A stretch of 64,000 nt of DNA from Streptomyces monomycini. Its GTDB lineage: Bacteria; Actinomycetota; Actinomycetes; Streptomycetales; Streptomycetaceae. The first letter of the stretch is position 1, and every line of letters starts with the position of its first letter. A program made the translations under genes and the position numbers. The notes below the pieces were generated by a model. The model was not told the DNA's origin. It did not search any database and worked only from the letters and a program-made list of their open reading frames with translations. Below, one piece after another: positions 52,204 to 61,141 of this stretch. The stretch lies in assembly GCF_022271435.1 (NCBI RefSeq), contig NZ_JAFIQY010000005.1, forward strand, positions 186,001 through 250,000, read 5' to 3'.

Positions 52204-53539
52204 TCAGCGGCGCGGGGTGAGCACCAGGCCGACACAGCCCCGCGTCCGCAGCGCGACCGCGGCCCTGGGCTCGGCCCGGCCCGGTACCGCGAAGTCGAAC
52301 CGGCTGATCATCGCGGGCCACGACGAGGGCCGCCTGCTGGAAGAAGAACGCCTGGCCCACGCACCGGTGCGGCCCGTCGCCGAAGGGCAGGTAGGCCAGC
52401 GGGTGCCGGTCCCGGACGCGCTCCGCGGCGAACCGGCCGGGGTCGAAGCGCAGCGGTCGTTCCCAGAACTGCGGCAGCCGGTGCGTCAGGTAGGGGGACA
52501 GCACCACCGTGGCACCCGCCGGGACGGTCACCCCGTCGATGACGTCCTCGGTGACGGCCGTCCCCGGCACCGCCCACGCCATCGCGTACAGGCGGCAGAC
52601 CTCGGCCAGGAACCGGCGGGTGAGCACCAGCCGGCGGGCGTGTTCCGGCCGGGCAGGGCCGCCGCACAGTACGGCGTCGGCCTCGGCACGTACCTCCGCC
52701 GCGAGGTCCGGATGCGCCGCGAGCGCGACCCAGGCCCAGGTCAGAGTCAGGGCGCTGGACTCCGAGCCGGCCACGAACAGAGCCACGACGTCCTGGGCGG
52801 CATGCTCGTCGCTCAGCGCACGGCCGTCGGCGTCCGCCCCCGCGAGCAGCACGCTCATCAGGTCGGGGCCGGTGTTCCGCTCGTACCGCGCCCGCCGGAT
52901 CAGCGGCAGCAGGATCTCGTTGGCCGTACGGGTGGCACGCCCGAAGACGCGGTCGCCGGGCACCGGTACCGTGAGCGGCACAAAGGGCAGCGCCACCCGC
53001 CACAGCAGCGAGTCGAACGCGACGGCGACCGCGGAAGCGAGCCGGTCGCACCGGTGCTGCGGGATACGGGAACCGAAGAACGCCGGGTTGACGACCCGGA
53101 GCACGACGCGCGTCATCTCCGCCAGCGCGTCCACCGTCGCCCCGCCCGCCACGCTCCGCTCCAGCTCCGTCGCCGCGCCCTCGACCGAAGCGGCCGTGCC
53201 GTCGGCGTGCGCGGGCGCGCCGCCCGACAGGCCCTTGCACCACAGGTCCCGGCTGGCCCGCCATCGAGGCCTCTCGCCCGTGATCCCCCGTCCCGTGAGC
53301 CGGCTCGTCGCCTTCCACATCGCCGTGCCCCGTCGGTAGTTGCCGCCGTGGTCGCGCAGTACGTGCCGCAGGTGGTCGGGGTGGGTGACCAGGAAGGGCC
53401 GGAAGGTGCCCAGGTCGAGCCGGGTCAGCGCGCCCTGCGCCTGCTGTCCGGTGCGTTCCATCAGTGCCAGCGGGCCGCCCTCGCGCAGCCCGCCGAGGAC
53501 GTGCCGCGGGGGAACGGTGTGGAGTTCGGCTGTCGGCAC
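52204..53539 (-). pseudogene. cytochrome P450 with a 3'-end frameshift
   Basis: About 445 codons. It contains FVAGSESSALTLTW (I helix, Ser in place of the usual Thr), FLAEVCRLY (ExxR) and the heme loop LPFGDGPHRCVGQAF. After ALVVAR a single extra base (plus-strand position 52312) shifts the frame. In the shifted frame the normal end reads MISRFDFAVPGRAEPRAAVA and continues LRTRGCVGLVLTPRR to TGA at 52204-52206. Only the last 37 residues are affected, so it may be a recent lesion or a sequencing error. It probably once oxidised a terpene. Confidence 0.82.
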
Positions 53540-53670
53540 GGATCGGCATGGCGGTGCTCTTTTACGGCGGCACGGCGGCACGGCGGGACGGGTGAGGGCC
53601 GGGGCCGGGCGGCGTGCGCGAACAGTGCGCAGCACACCCCCGACCGCACCCTATGCCCCTTTGGCGGCTT

Positions 53671-55791
53671 TCACGCGCTTCCCGCCGCACGCATCCGGAA
53701 TTCATAACGGTCCGGAAGGGGGTGTTCCGCGCGCGCCCGGGCCCGGACGTCGGGAGTCACGGGCCGAGCCCCCGCGACCAGGGCTTCGGCGACGGCGTAC
53801 CAGGTGTCGCTGAGGGTTTCGTCGCCTTCCCGCAGGTCGGGAACGTCGAAGCCGCGGTCGAAGACGGCTCGGGCCGCGCGCGCGTCCCCCTGGGCGAGGG
53901 CCACCTGGGCCGTCAGCAGGGCGAGACGGCCGTCACCGCGGGCCGCCTCGGGCAGCCGGCCGAGAGCGGCCGCGGCCTCGTCGACGCGGCCGGCGGCGAG
54001 CAGCGCGGGGACCGCGGCGCGCACCAGGGCGGGGAGGAGAGGCCCGGTGCGGTCCGTGACGTCCACGGGGCCCGCACCGTCCGCGCCCTCCGCGCCCTCC
54101 GCGCCCTCCGCGCCCTCTGCACCGTCCACGCCGTCCACGCCGTCCACGCCGTCCACAGGCTCCTCGTCGGGTACGCACGCCAGCGCCTCGGCATAGCGTT
54201 GCGCCGCGCGCGCCGTTTCGCCGGCGGTCTCCTCCGCGACGGCGAGGCAGTAGAGCGGCCGGCAGTCCGCTCCGTGGGCCAGGGCCCGTTCCCAGCTACG
54301 GACGGCCTGGGCCCGGTCGCCCGCGTGCCACTGCGCGATGCCGAGGTGGTAGTCGGTGCCGGGTCCGGGCGGCGCGGACTCCAGCAGGTCGCGCCATGGC
54401 GCGGCGACCAGGGGCGCCGCGGGAATGCCGCCGCCGCGCGGGAAGTCGCCGGTGTGCAGCAGCGTCAGCCAGGGGCGCTGGTCGGGGCCGACGGTCGACT
54501 CGGCGAAGGGGGTGCCGGGCAGGTCATGGCCGGTGCGGGCCCGTTCCAGGGCTCCCCAGCCGGAGCCGGTGGCCAGTGTCTCCTTCGGCTCGGCGTCGGC
54601 GTACGGCCGCCAGGCGGCGAAGGCCGCGTCGACCTGCGCGCGCGGCAGTACCGCTTCGAGCCGGTCGCCGGTCGCGCGGCGGGCCGCGGCCCAGTCGGCG
54701 CCGTGCACCACGGCCGGGTCGGCGGCGAGCGGTCCGTACGCCTCCAGCCAGGCGCATTCCGCGCCGCCTTCGAGGCGTACGTGCTCCAGCTGGGTACGGG
54801 CCAGCCCCGCCTGGATCTCCGCATAGCCGCCGGTTCCGGGCTCGGTGAGCCACTGCTGCCAGCGCCGCCCGGCGCGTCCGGCGCCCCACAGGAACAGCTT
54901 GCGGCCGCGCAGCGTGTCGGTGGAGGTGTGGACGAGGCCGCGCCCAGTGCCGTCGAGCGAGGCGATCCAGCGGCGGTCGCCGTCCGGGATCTCGTAGAAG
55001 TAGTCGGCGGGGTGCTCGCTGCGCAGCGGGTATGTGCGGTCGGCGCCGTCCGACTCCGGTACGGGCACGCGGCGCAGCGTGCGCTCGTACCCGAAGTGCC
55101 AGGCGTCGTCCGCCGGGGCGAGGACGCGGGTGTGCTCGTCCTCCGGGACGGCGATGTTGGACCACCAGTAGGCGGGCACCGCGTTCAGATGCGGGTTGCG
55201 GACGCGGACGCCGACGAGGAGGAAGTCGGAGCCTTCCGGAAGCCAGAGGTCCACCTGGAAGGGAAGGTCGCGCAGCCGCTCCCACTCCCACAGGCGCAGC
55301 ATCTCGCCGCCGCCGGGCGCCGGTACGGTCGCGGCGTGCACGGGGGCGCAGGACAGGGCGGTGTGTCCGGTGGCGCCGGTGTTCCACTCGATACCGCCGG
55401 AGACCCAGGCGCCGTTGAGGGCGAAGTTGGCGGGTTGCAGCACAGGGTTGCGGTAGAGCAGTTCGCGGTCGGTGGGCTTGTGGTGAAGGGAGTGCACACG
55501 GCCACCGAGACCCGGCAGGACGGTGGCGCGGAGCCGGTCGTTCTCGATGACGAGGGCGTCGAGGGTGGTCTCGGCGCGCGTACGGCCGTAACCGTCGTGG
55601 ACGGCGACGGGCAGCAGCGAGTCCAGGGGGGCGTAGCGGAGCTGGCGGGCCATGTCGGGCGGCAGCTCCAGGTCCTCGGGCAGCTCGACGCGGTGGACGT
55701 CGCCCGGTGCGCGGACGGCGGGCAGCGGGCTGGCCGGGCCGACGGGCGCCGCGGGAAGGGTCAGGGTCGTGCGTCGTACGCCAGTGGCCAC
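53671..55791 (-). CDS. DUF5107 / TPR-repeat protein
   Basis: 706 residues. The N-terminal domain (about 40-360: LRATVLPGLGGRVHSLHHKP, GGIEWNTGATGH, SNIAVPEDEHTRVL) matches DUF5107, a carbohydrate-metabolism-associated galactose-mutarotase-like fold. The C-terminal part (about 450-690) is TPR-like: YHLGIAQWHAGDRAQAVRSW, LALLTAQVALAQGDARAARA. Near residue 560 is a VDG/AEG tripeptide repeat. GTG 55791 is chosen; longer starts add an unlikely leader. It may bind or process glycans. Confidence 0.85.
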   Translation of the reverse strand: MATGVRRTTLTLPAAPVGPASPLPAVRAPGDVHRVELPEDLELPPDMARQLRYAPLDSLLPVAVHDGYGRTRAETTLDALVIENDRLRATVLPGLGGRVHSLHHKPTDRELLYRNPVLQPANFALNGAWVSGGIEWNTGATGHTALSCAPVHAATVPAPGGGEMLRLWEWERLRDLPFQVDLWLPEGSDFLLVGVRVRNPHLNAVPAYWWSNIAVPEDEHTRVLAPADDAWHFGYERTLRRVPVPESDGADRTYPLRSEHPADYFYEIPDGDRRWIASLDGTGRGLVHTSTDTLRGRKLFLWGAGRAGRRWQQWLTEPGTGGYAEIQAGLARTQLEHVRLEGGAECAWLEAYGPLAADPAVVHGADWAAARRATGDRLEAVLPRAQVDAAFAAWRPYADAEPKETLATGSGWGALERARTGHDLPGTPFAESTVGPDQRPWLTLLHTGDFPRGGGIPAAPLVAAPWRDLLESAPPGPGTDYHLGIAQWHAGDRAQAVRSWERALAHGADCRPLYCLAVAEETAGETARAAQRYAEALACVPDEEPVDGVDGVDGVDGAEGAEGAEGAEGADGAGPVDVTDRTGPLLPALVRAAVPALLAAGRVDEAAAALGRLPEAARGDGRLALLTAQVALAQGDARAARAVFDRGFDVPDLREGDETLSDTWYAVAEALVAGARPVTPDVRARARAEHPLPDRYEFRMRAAGSA

Positions 55792-55973
55792 GGCTGCCTC
55801 GCAAGGTTGTACCGGGCCACCTCGGGTGCGGTGGCCGCCTGTTGACCATGGAACCCTGTCGGCGCGTGCCTGAAAAGGGCCTGTTGAGGCCATGTGTACC
55901 GGCACCCGCTGTCGTATGCCGGCCCAGCGGCGGCCAGGAACGGTCAGAAGCGACCGGAGGCGGCCGGAGGCAG

Positions 55974-56879
55974 TCAGGGCTGTGTGAGGACGCTTTCCAG
56001 GAGATCGGCGAGCAGGACCGCCCCGGTTCCTTCCGGGTCGAGGTCCGGGTCGTAGATGGTGAGGTCGAGCCCCGCGCAGCGCGGTGAGGCCGTCAACGGG
56101 GCGAGCAGTTCGCGCAGTTCCTCCGTGGACAGACCACCGGGGTCGGGGCTGTCGACGGCGGGCATCACCGACGGGTCGAGCACATCGGCGTCCAGGTGGA
56201 TCCAGAAACCGTCCGGTGCCGTGTCCTGGAGGTCGCGCAGCGTCCTACGGGCGACGGCCTCCGGGCCCTGCCGCCGGATCTCGCCGGCCGTGCGGTGGGT
56301 GATGCCCAGCGAGGCCAGTTCGGCGCGGTCCTCGTCGTCGTCGCGGATGCCGAGGATGTGCAGGTCACTGTCGCGCACGTACGGCCCGAGGCCGTCGATG
56401 CCGGTGAGGTCGGCCTGTCCGCGGCCGGTGATCTGCGCGGTGCCCTCGCCGGCCGCCGCCCCGACGGGGCCGGTGCGGTCGGTGTTGCCCGGGTGGCGGA
56501 AGTCGCCGTGCCCGTCGAGGTAGGCGACGCCGTACCGGCCGGCGCGGCGCAGGCCCAGGACGGCACCGAGCAGGATGGAGCAGTCGCCGCCCAGCAGGAC
56601 CGGGAACTCGCCCGCGCGCACGTGCGCTTCGACCCGGGCGGCGAGCCGGCGGGTGTAGTCCGCGATGGCGGCGGCGTTGAAGTCGCCCTCGCCTTCCCGC
56701 CAGCCGCCGAGGTCGTAACGGGGCGGCGTCACGACGCCGCCTTCCAGGGCGCCGAGCCGCCGTAGCAGCCCCTGTTCGCGCAGGGCACCCGCCAGCTTGT
56801 AGCAGCCGGGTACGGTGCCCGGCACCGGGGGTCGCAGCCCGAGGCTGGACGGGGCGTCGAGGAGGACGATGCGGCGCAT
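55974..56879 (-). CDS. arginase/agmatinase-family protein
   Basis: 301 residues. Manganese motifs: LLGGDCSILLG (the usual GGDHS has Cys for His), YLDGHGDFRHP (DxHxD) and HLDADVLDPSVMPAVDSPDP (DxDxxDP). The first metal-binding His is thus replaced by Cys, as in some ureohydrolase relatives. It may act on a guanidino compound or another amidine. It stands alone with no arginine-catabolism neighbours. Confidence 0.87.
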   Translation of the reverse strand: MRRIVLLDAPSSLGLRPPVPGTVPGCYKLAGALREQGLLRRLGALEGGVVTPPRYDLGGWREGEGDFNAAAIADYTRRLAARVEAHVRAGEFPVLLGGDCSILLGAVLGLRRAGRYGVAYLDGHGDFRHPGNTDRTGPVGAAAGEGTAQITGRGQADLTGIDGLGPYVRDSDLHILGIRDDDEDRAELASLGITHRTAGEIRRQGPEAVARRTLRDLQDTAPDGFWIHLDADVLDPSVMPAVDSPDPGGLSTEELRELLAPLTASPRCAGLDLTIYDPDLDPEGTGAVLLADLLESVLTQP

Positions 56880-57061
56880 CCGGCCATCCCACCGCACCGG
56901 CCCGCGGACTTCAACCGGGTTTCGGCGATGCGGGAACGGTGGCGGGCGGGTGCCGCGCAGCGGCGAGACGGATGCCGCGCAGCCGCCCGGCATGCCGTAC
57001 CGTTGCAAGCGCATCGGTACGGCGAGGGCCGCCGCACCGGCGACGGAGACGAGGGAAGGCG

Positions 57062-57397
57062 ATGGCGACGGAGCACACCTACCGGGTGATCGTGCGCGGC
57101 CGGTGGGACGGACTGACGGACGAGGCCAGGGACCGGCTGCTGGCCGAGGTGGACGACCACGGCCTGGCACAGCTGCGTTTCACGCCCGAGGGCTCGCTCG
57201 CCTACGACACGGCGCTGCGGTCGTTCACGTACCGGTACGTGATCGTCTCGGACGCGGCGGACGGCGAGGAGCTGGCGGCCGCCCTCGCCGAGGAGAAGGC
57301 GGAGGCGGCACTGACCGCGGCCGGATACGGCTACCGGGACCTGCGCTCGTCCGCCACCGACATGGACACCATGAAGGTCAACCGCAAGGGACGCTGA
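57062..57397 (+). CDS. DUF6204-type small protein
   Basis: 111 residues. MATEHTYRVIVRGRWDGLTD, QLRFTPEGSLAYDTALRSFT and AGYGYRDLRSSATDMDTMKV are typical of a short Streptomyces family of unknown function. GAGGGAAGG precedes ATG 57062. It is divergent from the arginase-family gene. Confidence 0.8.
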   Translation: MATEHTYRVIVRGRWDGLTDEARDRLLAEVDDHGLAQLRFTPEGSLAYDTALRSFTYRYVIVSDAADGEELAAALAEEKAEAALTAAGYGYRDLRSSATDMDTMKVNRKGR

Positions 57398-57473
57398 AGC
57401 GGGTGCCGGGCGGGCACAGGCGGGCGGACGCGGACGGCCTTCCGACGGCCGTTCACTTCGCCCGCAGCCTGTC

Positions 57474-57917
57474 TCAGTGCGCCGGCGCCTCGCCCCCGGC
57501 CGTCGGCGTCTCGCCCCCGGCCGCCGGCGGCTCGTTGAACCGCAGCTGGTTGCCGAACGGGTCGGTGACCGTCAGCGACAGCCCGATCTCGCCGTCCTCC
57601 TCCAGGCCGGGCTTCTGGAACGGGTAGTCCTTCGCCGCCAGTTCGGCGTGCAGCGCCCGTACGCCGCTCAGCTCGGCGTACACCACCGAGCCCGGCGTCC
57701 CGTCCCCGTGGTGCTCGGACAGGTGCAGGACCAAGCCGCCGCGGGACACCTGCGTGTAGAGCGGCAGATCCGGCGCGAAGCGGTGCTCCCAGTCGGCGGT
57801 GCAGCCCAGGTAGCCGAGGTAGAACGCGTGCGCCTTGGCCACGTCGAAGACGCGCAGCACCGGAACGGGGTGCCGGAAGGTGATCCGGCCGGTGGCCCCG
57901 GAGGTGATCTCGGACAT
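57474..57917 (-). CDS. glyoxalase / bleomycin-resistance-type VOC protein
   Basis: 147 residues. VPVLRVFDVAKAHAFYLGYL, WEHRFAPDLPLYTQVSRGGL, LHLSEHHGDGTPGSVVYAEL and VTDPFGNQLRFNEPP fit the glyoxalase/bleomycin-resistance family, including the HLSEHHGD loop common in antibiotic-binding members. The C-terminus is a short repeat (AAGGETPTAGGEAPAH). The start overlaps the GNAT stop, so it is coupled to that gene. Confidence 0.88.
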   Translation of the reverse strand: MSEITSGATGRITFRHPVPVLRVFDVAKAHAFYLGYLGCTADWEHRFAPDLPLYTQVSRGGLVLHLSEHHGDGTPGSVVYAELSGVRALHAELAAKDYPFQKPGLEEDGEIGLSLTVTDPFGNQLRFNEPPAAGGETPTAGGEAPAH

Positions 57918-58459
57918 CAGGTCCTTTCGAACATGTCACTGGTGATGGCCCAGCGTTCGTGGTCCCGCCAGGCGCCGTCGATGAACAGGAAGTCGGGCGA
58001 GTAACCTTCCAGCCGGCAGCCCGCGCGCTTGACCAGGGCGATCGAGCGTTCGTTGGCCGGCTGGATGTTGATCTCCAGGCGGTGCAGCCCCAGCTCGCCG
58101 AAGGCGTGTCCCATGGCGAGCCGCAGCCCCTCGCTCATCAGCCCCCGTCCGGCGGCGTGCGCGAACGCGCCGTACCCCACCGCCCCGCAGCGGAACGCGG
58201 CGTGCACGATGTTGTTGACGGTCAGGAAGCCGGCGATCCGGCCGCTCTCCAGCTCACAGATCAGGAACCCTTCGCGCGAGGGCTCCTGGAGCTTGGCGAA
58301 GTAGCTGTCGTAGGCCGCGTCGGTGGTCGGCGAGGAGAGCCACGGCCGCTGCAGCCGTACGCTCTCCCGGGCCCGCGCCGTGAACTCCGCACGGTCCGCC
58401 GCCGTGAAGTGCCGGAGCCCGACCCGCGGGCCGGTGGCGAGGTAGCGATCGTCAGCCAT
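57917..58459 (-). CDS. GNAT-family N-acetyltransferase (RimJ-like)
   Basis: 180 residues. RLQRPWLSSPTTDAAYDSYF, GFLTVNNIVHAAFRCGAVGY, HAAGRGLMSEGLRLAMGHAF (acetyl-CoA loop region), ELGLHRLEINIQPANERSIA and LVKRAGCRLEGYSPDFLFID fit the RimJ/RimL type. It acetylates an amine on a protein or drug. It leads a two-gene unit with the bleomycin-resistance-type protein, suggesting a detoxification or resistance role. Confidence 0.9.
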   Translation of the reverse strand: MADDRYLATGPRVGLRHFTAADRAEFTARARESVRLQRPWLSSPTTDAAYDSYFAKLQEPSREGFLICELESGRIAGFLTVNNIVHAAFRCGAVGYGAFAHAAGRGLMSEGLRLAMGHAFGELGLHRLEINIQPANERSIALVKRAGCRLEGYSPDFLFIDGAWRDHERWAITSDMFERT

Positions 58460-58464
58460 CGTCC

Positions 58465-58512
58465 GATCGTACGAAGTGGCGGGCCCGGCCGCCAGGTATA
58501 TCGATCGTACGA
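58465..58512. promoter_or_regulatory. repeated CGATCGTACGA upstream of the GNAT gene
   Basis: The 11-mer CGATCGTACGA occurs at 58465-58475, just before the GNAT start, and at 58502-58512. Each contains the palindrome TCGTACGA. Spacing of 37 bp suits two operator half-turn sites. No regulator for it is identified. Confidence 0.35.
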
Positions 58513-58589
58513 GCGAGTGGTCGCCTCGGCGGCCCGGCGGAAGCCAGGGTTCCCGCGGTCGGTGTCCGGGCCGCTCCGGTCAGGACCGG

Positions 58590-59351
58590 TCAGTGAGTGA
58601 CAGCCGCCGCACGGATCGCGCAGGCCGCCGCGTACCCCTCCGGGACCGCCACGTCCGCCATCTCCCACCCCGGCACGGTGACCGGCTCCGGCCCGGCGCC
58701 GACCAGTGTGGTGGTCATCAGATCGCCCGCCAGACCGCTGCCCGTGCCCTTGAGATACGCCTCCTTACGGGTCCAGCAGCGGGCGAACGCGGCCGGCCGC
58801 CCGTCCTCGGGCAGGGCGTCCAGCGTCGCGCGCTCCCGCGGGTGCAGCATGCCCGACACCTCCGCCACGGTCCGGGGCGAGGCCGGCTTCTCGATGTCCA
58901 CGCCGACGGGCGTACGGGCGAAGCCGATCAGCGCCATGTCGCCGGTGTGGGAGAGCGAGAAGTGCAGCGGCGTCCCGGGTTCCGCCAGCGCCGGCCGGCC
59001 GTGCGGCTCGTCGCAGCAGGGGCAGGCCTCGCGTACGAACCGTATGCCGGCCGGGTCGCGGTCCAGGTACGCGCCGAGCAGGCGGCGCAGCGCGTTGTGC
59101 GAGGTGGCGTAGGTGTCGCGGTCGCCGGGCCGGACGAACGCGGCGGTCCGCTTGCGCTCGGCCGCGTCCAGCACCGCGATGTCGTGCAGCCCGGCCTCGG
59201 GCACGCTGCGGACCAGCCACAGCGACACCTCCCGGGCGCCGTCCGCCGGCAGCGGATCCGGCAGCGCGGACGCGTCGTACACCTCGGGGGTCAGGGCAGG
59301 CCGCACGGCGCCGCTCTCCTCGCTCGGGGCCCAGGTATCGCCCGTGGTCAT
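58590..59351 (-). CDS. 4'-phosphopantetheinyl transferase (Sfp type)
   Basis: 253 residues. It has HFSLSHTGDMALIGFARTPV, GVDIEK (Mg-binding Asp and Glu) and CWTRKEAYLKGTGSGLAG (catalytic Glu and Lys), plus the CPCCDEPHGRP loop. Such enzymes activate carrier proteins of polyketide and peptide synthetases by adding phosphopantetheine from CoA. No synthetase genes lie in the window, so its clients are elsewhere. ATG 59351 is the start. Confidence 0.93.
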   Translation of the reverse strand: MTTGDTWAPSEESGAVRPALTPEVYDASALPDPLPADGAREVSLWLVRSVPEAGLHDIAVLDAAERKRTAAFVRPGDRDTYATSHNALRRLLGAYLDRDPAGIRFVREACPCCDEPHGRPALAEPGTPLHFSLSHTGDMALIGFARTPVGVDIEKPASPRTVAEVSGMLHPRERATLDALPEDGRPAAFARCWTRKEAYLKGTGSGLAGDLMTTTLVGAGPEPVTVPGWEMADVAVPEGYAAACAIRAAAVTH

Positions 59352-59461
59352 CGGTCGCACTCCCTCGTCGTCGTCCTGCGCGGTCGCCCGGAGTCGTCCG
59401 GGCCGTCCGTCCGTCGGCGGCCCGTGCGGGCGGCCCGGCGCGGTGCGGGTGCCGGGAGCCG

Positions 59462-60433
59462 TTACGGCCGTGTCCGGTGACCGTACCCGGCGCGCGGGGC
59501 GCGTGCCTCCGACTCCCGCTCCCCCGCGCTCGGTGCGGCCAGCGCCAGCCTGCGGTGCGTACGGCGGAGCATCGCCCGGGCGAGGACGGGGTGTACGCGC
59601 CGGACGACCGCGAAGTAGAGCCGCCCGCCGGCGTGGTGGGTGCGCACGACCGTACTGAGCGTCACCCGGCCACCGTGGCCCGCGGTCCGCCCGTCCGCCC
59701 CCGCGGCCGGACTCTCGACCAGGAGCGACGCCCGGAAGTCCAGGTGCCGGGCGTCCTTGCCCAGCAGGATCTCCCCGCCGTCCTCGGTCGTGGCGCGACC
59801 CTTCTCGGGGAACGCGCCGCGCAGCACGCCCTTCCAGGCCGCCGGGTCGCGCGGCATGCCGGGCGGCAGCGGCAGTTGCCAGGCGTCCTGGAAGTCCGTA
59901 CGCGCGAAGGCGGTACGGGCCAGCCGGGCGGCGGGCGGAACGGGTACGGCGACGGGGCGCTCCCACAGGAGCCGGTTCAGCAGCAGCACCCACCGCGAGC
60001 GGCGGACCGGGGTGCGGACCGTGCCGGTGGCGGCGCGTTCGACGTTGTCGAGCACCTCCTCGACGACGGTGGCGTGCAGCCGGCGGATCGCGAGCGGCCA
60101 TGCCACCCGGCGCGCGCCCCTGAGCCGGTCCTCCAGGACGTGGGTCACCCGGCAGCTGCCGGTGCCGAGCGGGGACACCTCGATGGCGTGGTGGCCGCCC
60201 CCGGGGAAGTCGAACCGGACGTGGCGGCCGGGCTCGTGGGCGGTGACGCGGTAGCGCACGAAGCCGTGGCCGCCGGTCGCGCCGACGCCCAGCGGGCGGT
60301 CGAAGCGCATGGCGGGCCAGACGGGCACCGGGAAGAGCGGGTCGTCGTCGCCGGCCAGCCGGTCGAGCAGGGCTCCGACCGTGGCGGCGGGGGCCTGGAC
60401 GGTGCGGGTGTGGACATCGCGGACCGTGCGCAT
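59462..60433 (-). CDS. SRPBCC / DUF2867 protein
   Basis: 323 residues. An SRPBCC-like N-terminal half (TRTVQAPAATVGALLDRLAG, GFVRYRVTAHEPGRHVRFDF) is joined to a DUF2867 C-terminal half (FQDAWQLPLPPGMPRDPAAW, THHAGGRLYFAVVRRVHPVL). Both halves suit lipid or hydrophobic-ligand binding. GGAGG precedes ATG 60433. It is divergent from a TetR regulator, and two matching operators lie between them, so it is probably repressed by that regulator. Confidence 0.85.
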   Translation of the reverse strand: MRTVRDVHTRTVQAPAATVGALLDRLAGDDDPLFPVPVWPAMRFDRPLGVGATGGHGFVRYRVTAHEPGRHVRFDFPGGGHHAIEVSPLGTGSCRVTHVLEDRLRGARRVAWPLAIRRLHATVVEEVLDNVERAATGTVRTPVRRSRWVLLLNRLLWERPVAVPVPPAARLARTAFARTDFQDAWQLPLPPGMPRDPAAWKGVLRGAFPEKGRATTEDGGEILLGKDARHLDFRASLLVESPAAGADGRTAGHGGRVTLSTVVRTHHAGGRLYFAVVRRVHPVLARAMLRRTHRRLALAAPSAGERESEARAPRAGYGHRTRP

Positions 60434-60443
60434 CGGGCACCTC

Positions 60444-60481
60444 CATACGGTGGCGTATGTTTGACCGTACGGTAGCGTATG
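60444..60481. promoter_or_regulatory. paired TACGGTNGCGTA operators, second overlapping a TetR start
   Basis: CATACGGTGGCGTATG (60444-60459) and CGTACGGTAGCGTATG (60466-60481) share TACGGTNGCGTA and are 22 bp apart, two DNA helix turns. The first is a perfect CATACG-N4-CGTATG palindrome. The second contains TACG-N4-CGTA and overlaps the upstream ATG at 60479. Repression of both the TetR gene and the SRPBCC/DUF2867 gene is likely. Confidence 0.85.
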
Positions 60482-60484
60482 GTC

Positions 60485-61141
60485 ATGGCGCGACGGAGCA
60501 CGGACGATCCTCAAGTCCCCCACGGCAGCCCCTCGGACGGGCCCCGCCACCGCGGGAAGACCGGCGGCGGCACCGGCGGCGGCCGACGCCGCCTGACCGC
60601 CGAGGACTGGGCCGCGGCCGCCCTCGCGGCCATCGGCGAAGGCGGCCTGGCGGCGGTGGCCGTCGAGCCGATCGCCACCCGCCTCGGCACCACGAAGGGC
60701 AGCTTCTACTGGCACTTCGCCAACCGGGACGCGCTGGTCGACGCCGCGCTGGAGCGCTGGGAGCAGCTGCACACCGAGGCCGTCATCCGCACGGTCGAGG
60801 CCGAACCCGACCCGGAGCGGCGGCTGCGCGGCCTGTTCGCGCACGCGTCCGCCGCGTCGGCCGCGGACCCGCTGGAGGTCTCCCTCCTGGCGACGGCGGC
60901 GGAGCCGCGCGTCGCGGCGGCGCTGCGCCGGGTGACGGACCGCCGGGTCGGCTATGTCGCCGGCCTGTTCGCCGCGCTGGGCTTCCCGGCGGCCGAGGCG
61001 CGCCGCCGGGGCCTGCTCGCGTACACGGCGTATCTCGGCCACACCCAGCTGGGGCACGCCGTCCCGGAGAGCCTGCCCGGCGGGACGGACCGCGACCGTT
61101 ACCTGGACTCGGTGATCGACACGCTGCTCTGCCGGGGGTGA
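60485..61141 (+). CDS. TetR-family transcriptional regulator
   Basis: 218 residues. A low-complexity Arg/Gly-rich leader (residues 1-40) precedes the HTH: DWAAAALAAIGEGGLAAVAV, EPIATRLGTTKGSFYWHFAN, RDALVDAALERW. The C-terminal domain is helical. ATG 60479 and 60485 are both possible; the second avoids the operator. No ribosome site is visible, so the message may be leaderless. It is divergent from the SRPBCC/DUF2867 gene. Confidence 0.9.
   Translation: MARRSTDDPQVPHGSPSDGPRHRGKTGGGTGGGRRRLTAEDWAAAALAAIGEGGLAAVAVEPIATRLGTTKGSFYWHFANRDALVDAALERWEQLHTEAVIRTVEAEPDPERRLRGLFAHASAASAADPLEVSLLATAAEPRVAAALRRVTDRRVGYVAGLFAALGFPAAEARRRGLLAYTAYLGHTQLGHAVPESLPGGTDRDRYLDSVIDTLLCRG

Noticed and set aside
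47098..53539. A complete integrative element or transposon
   Set aside because: Integrase and transposase are both broken, no terminal inverted repeats or attachment-site repeats are visible, and no replication or transfer genes are present.
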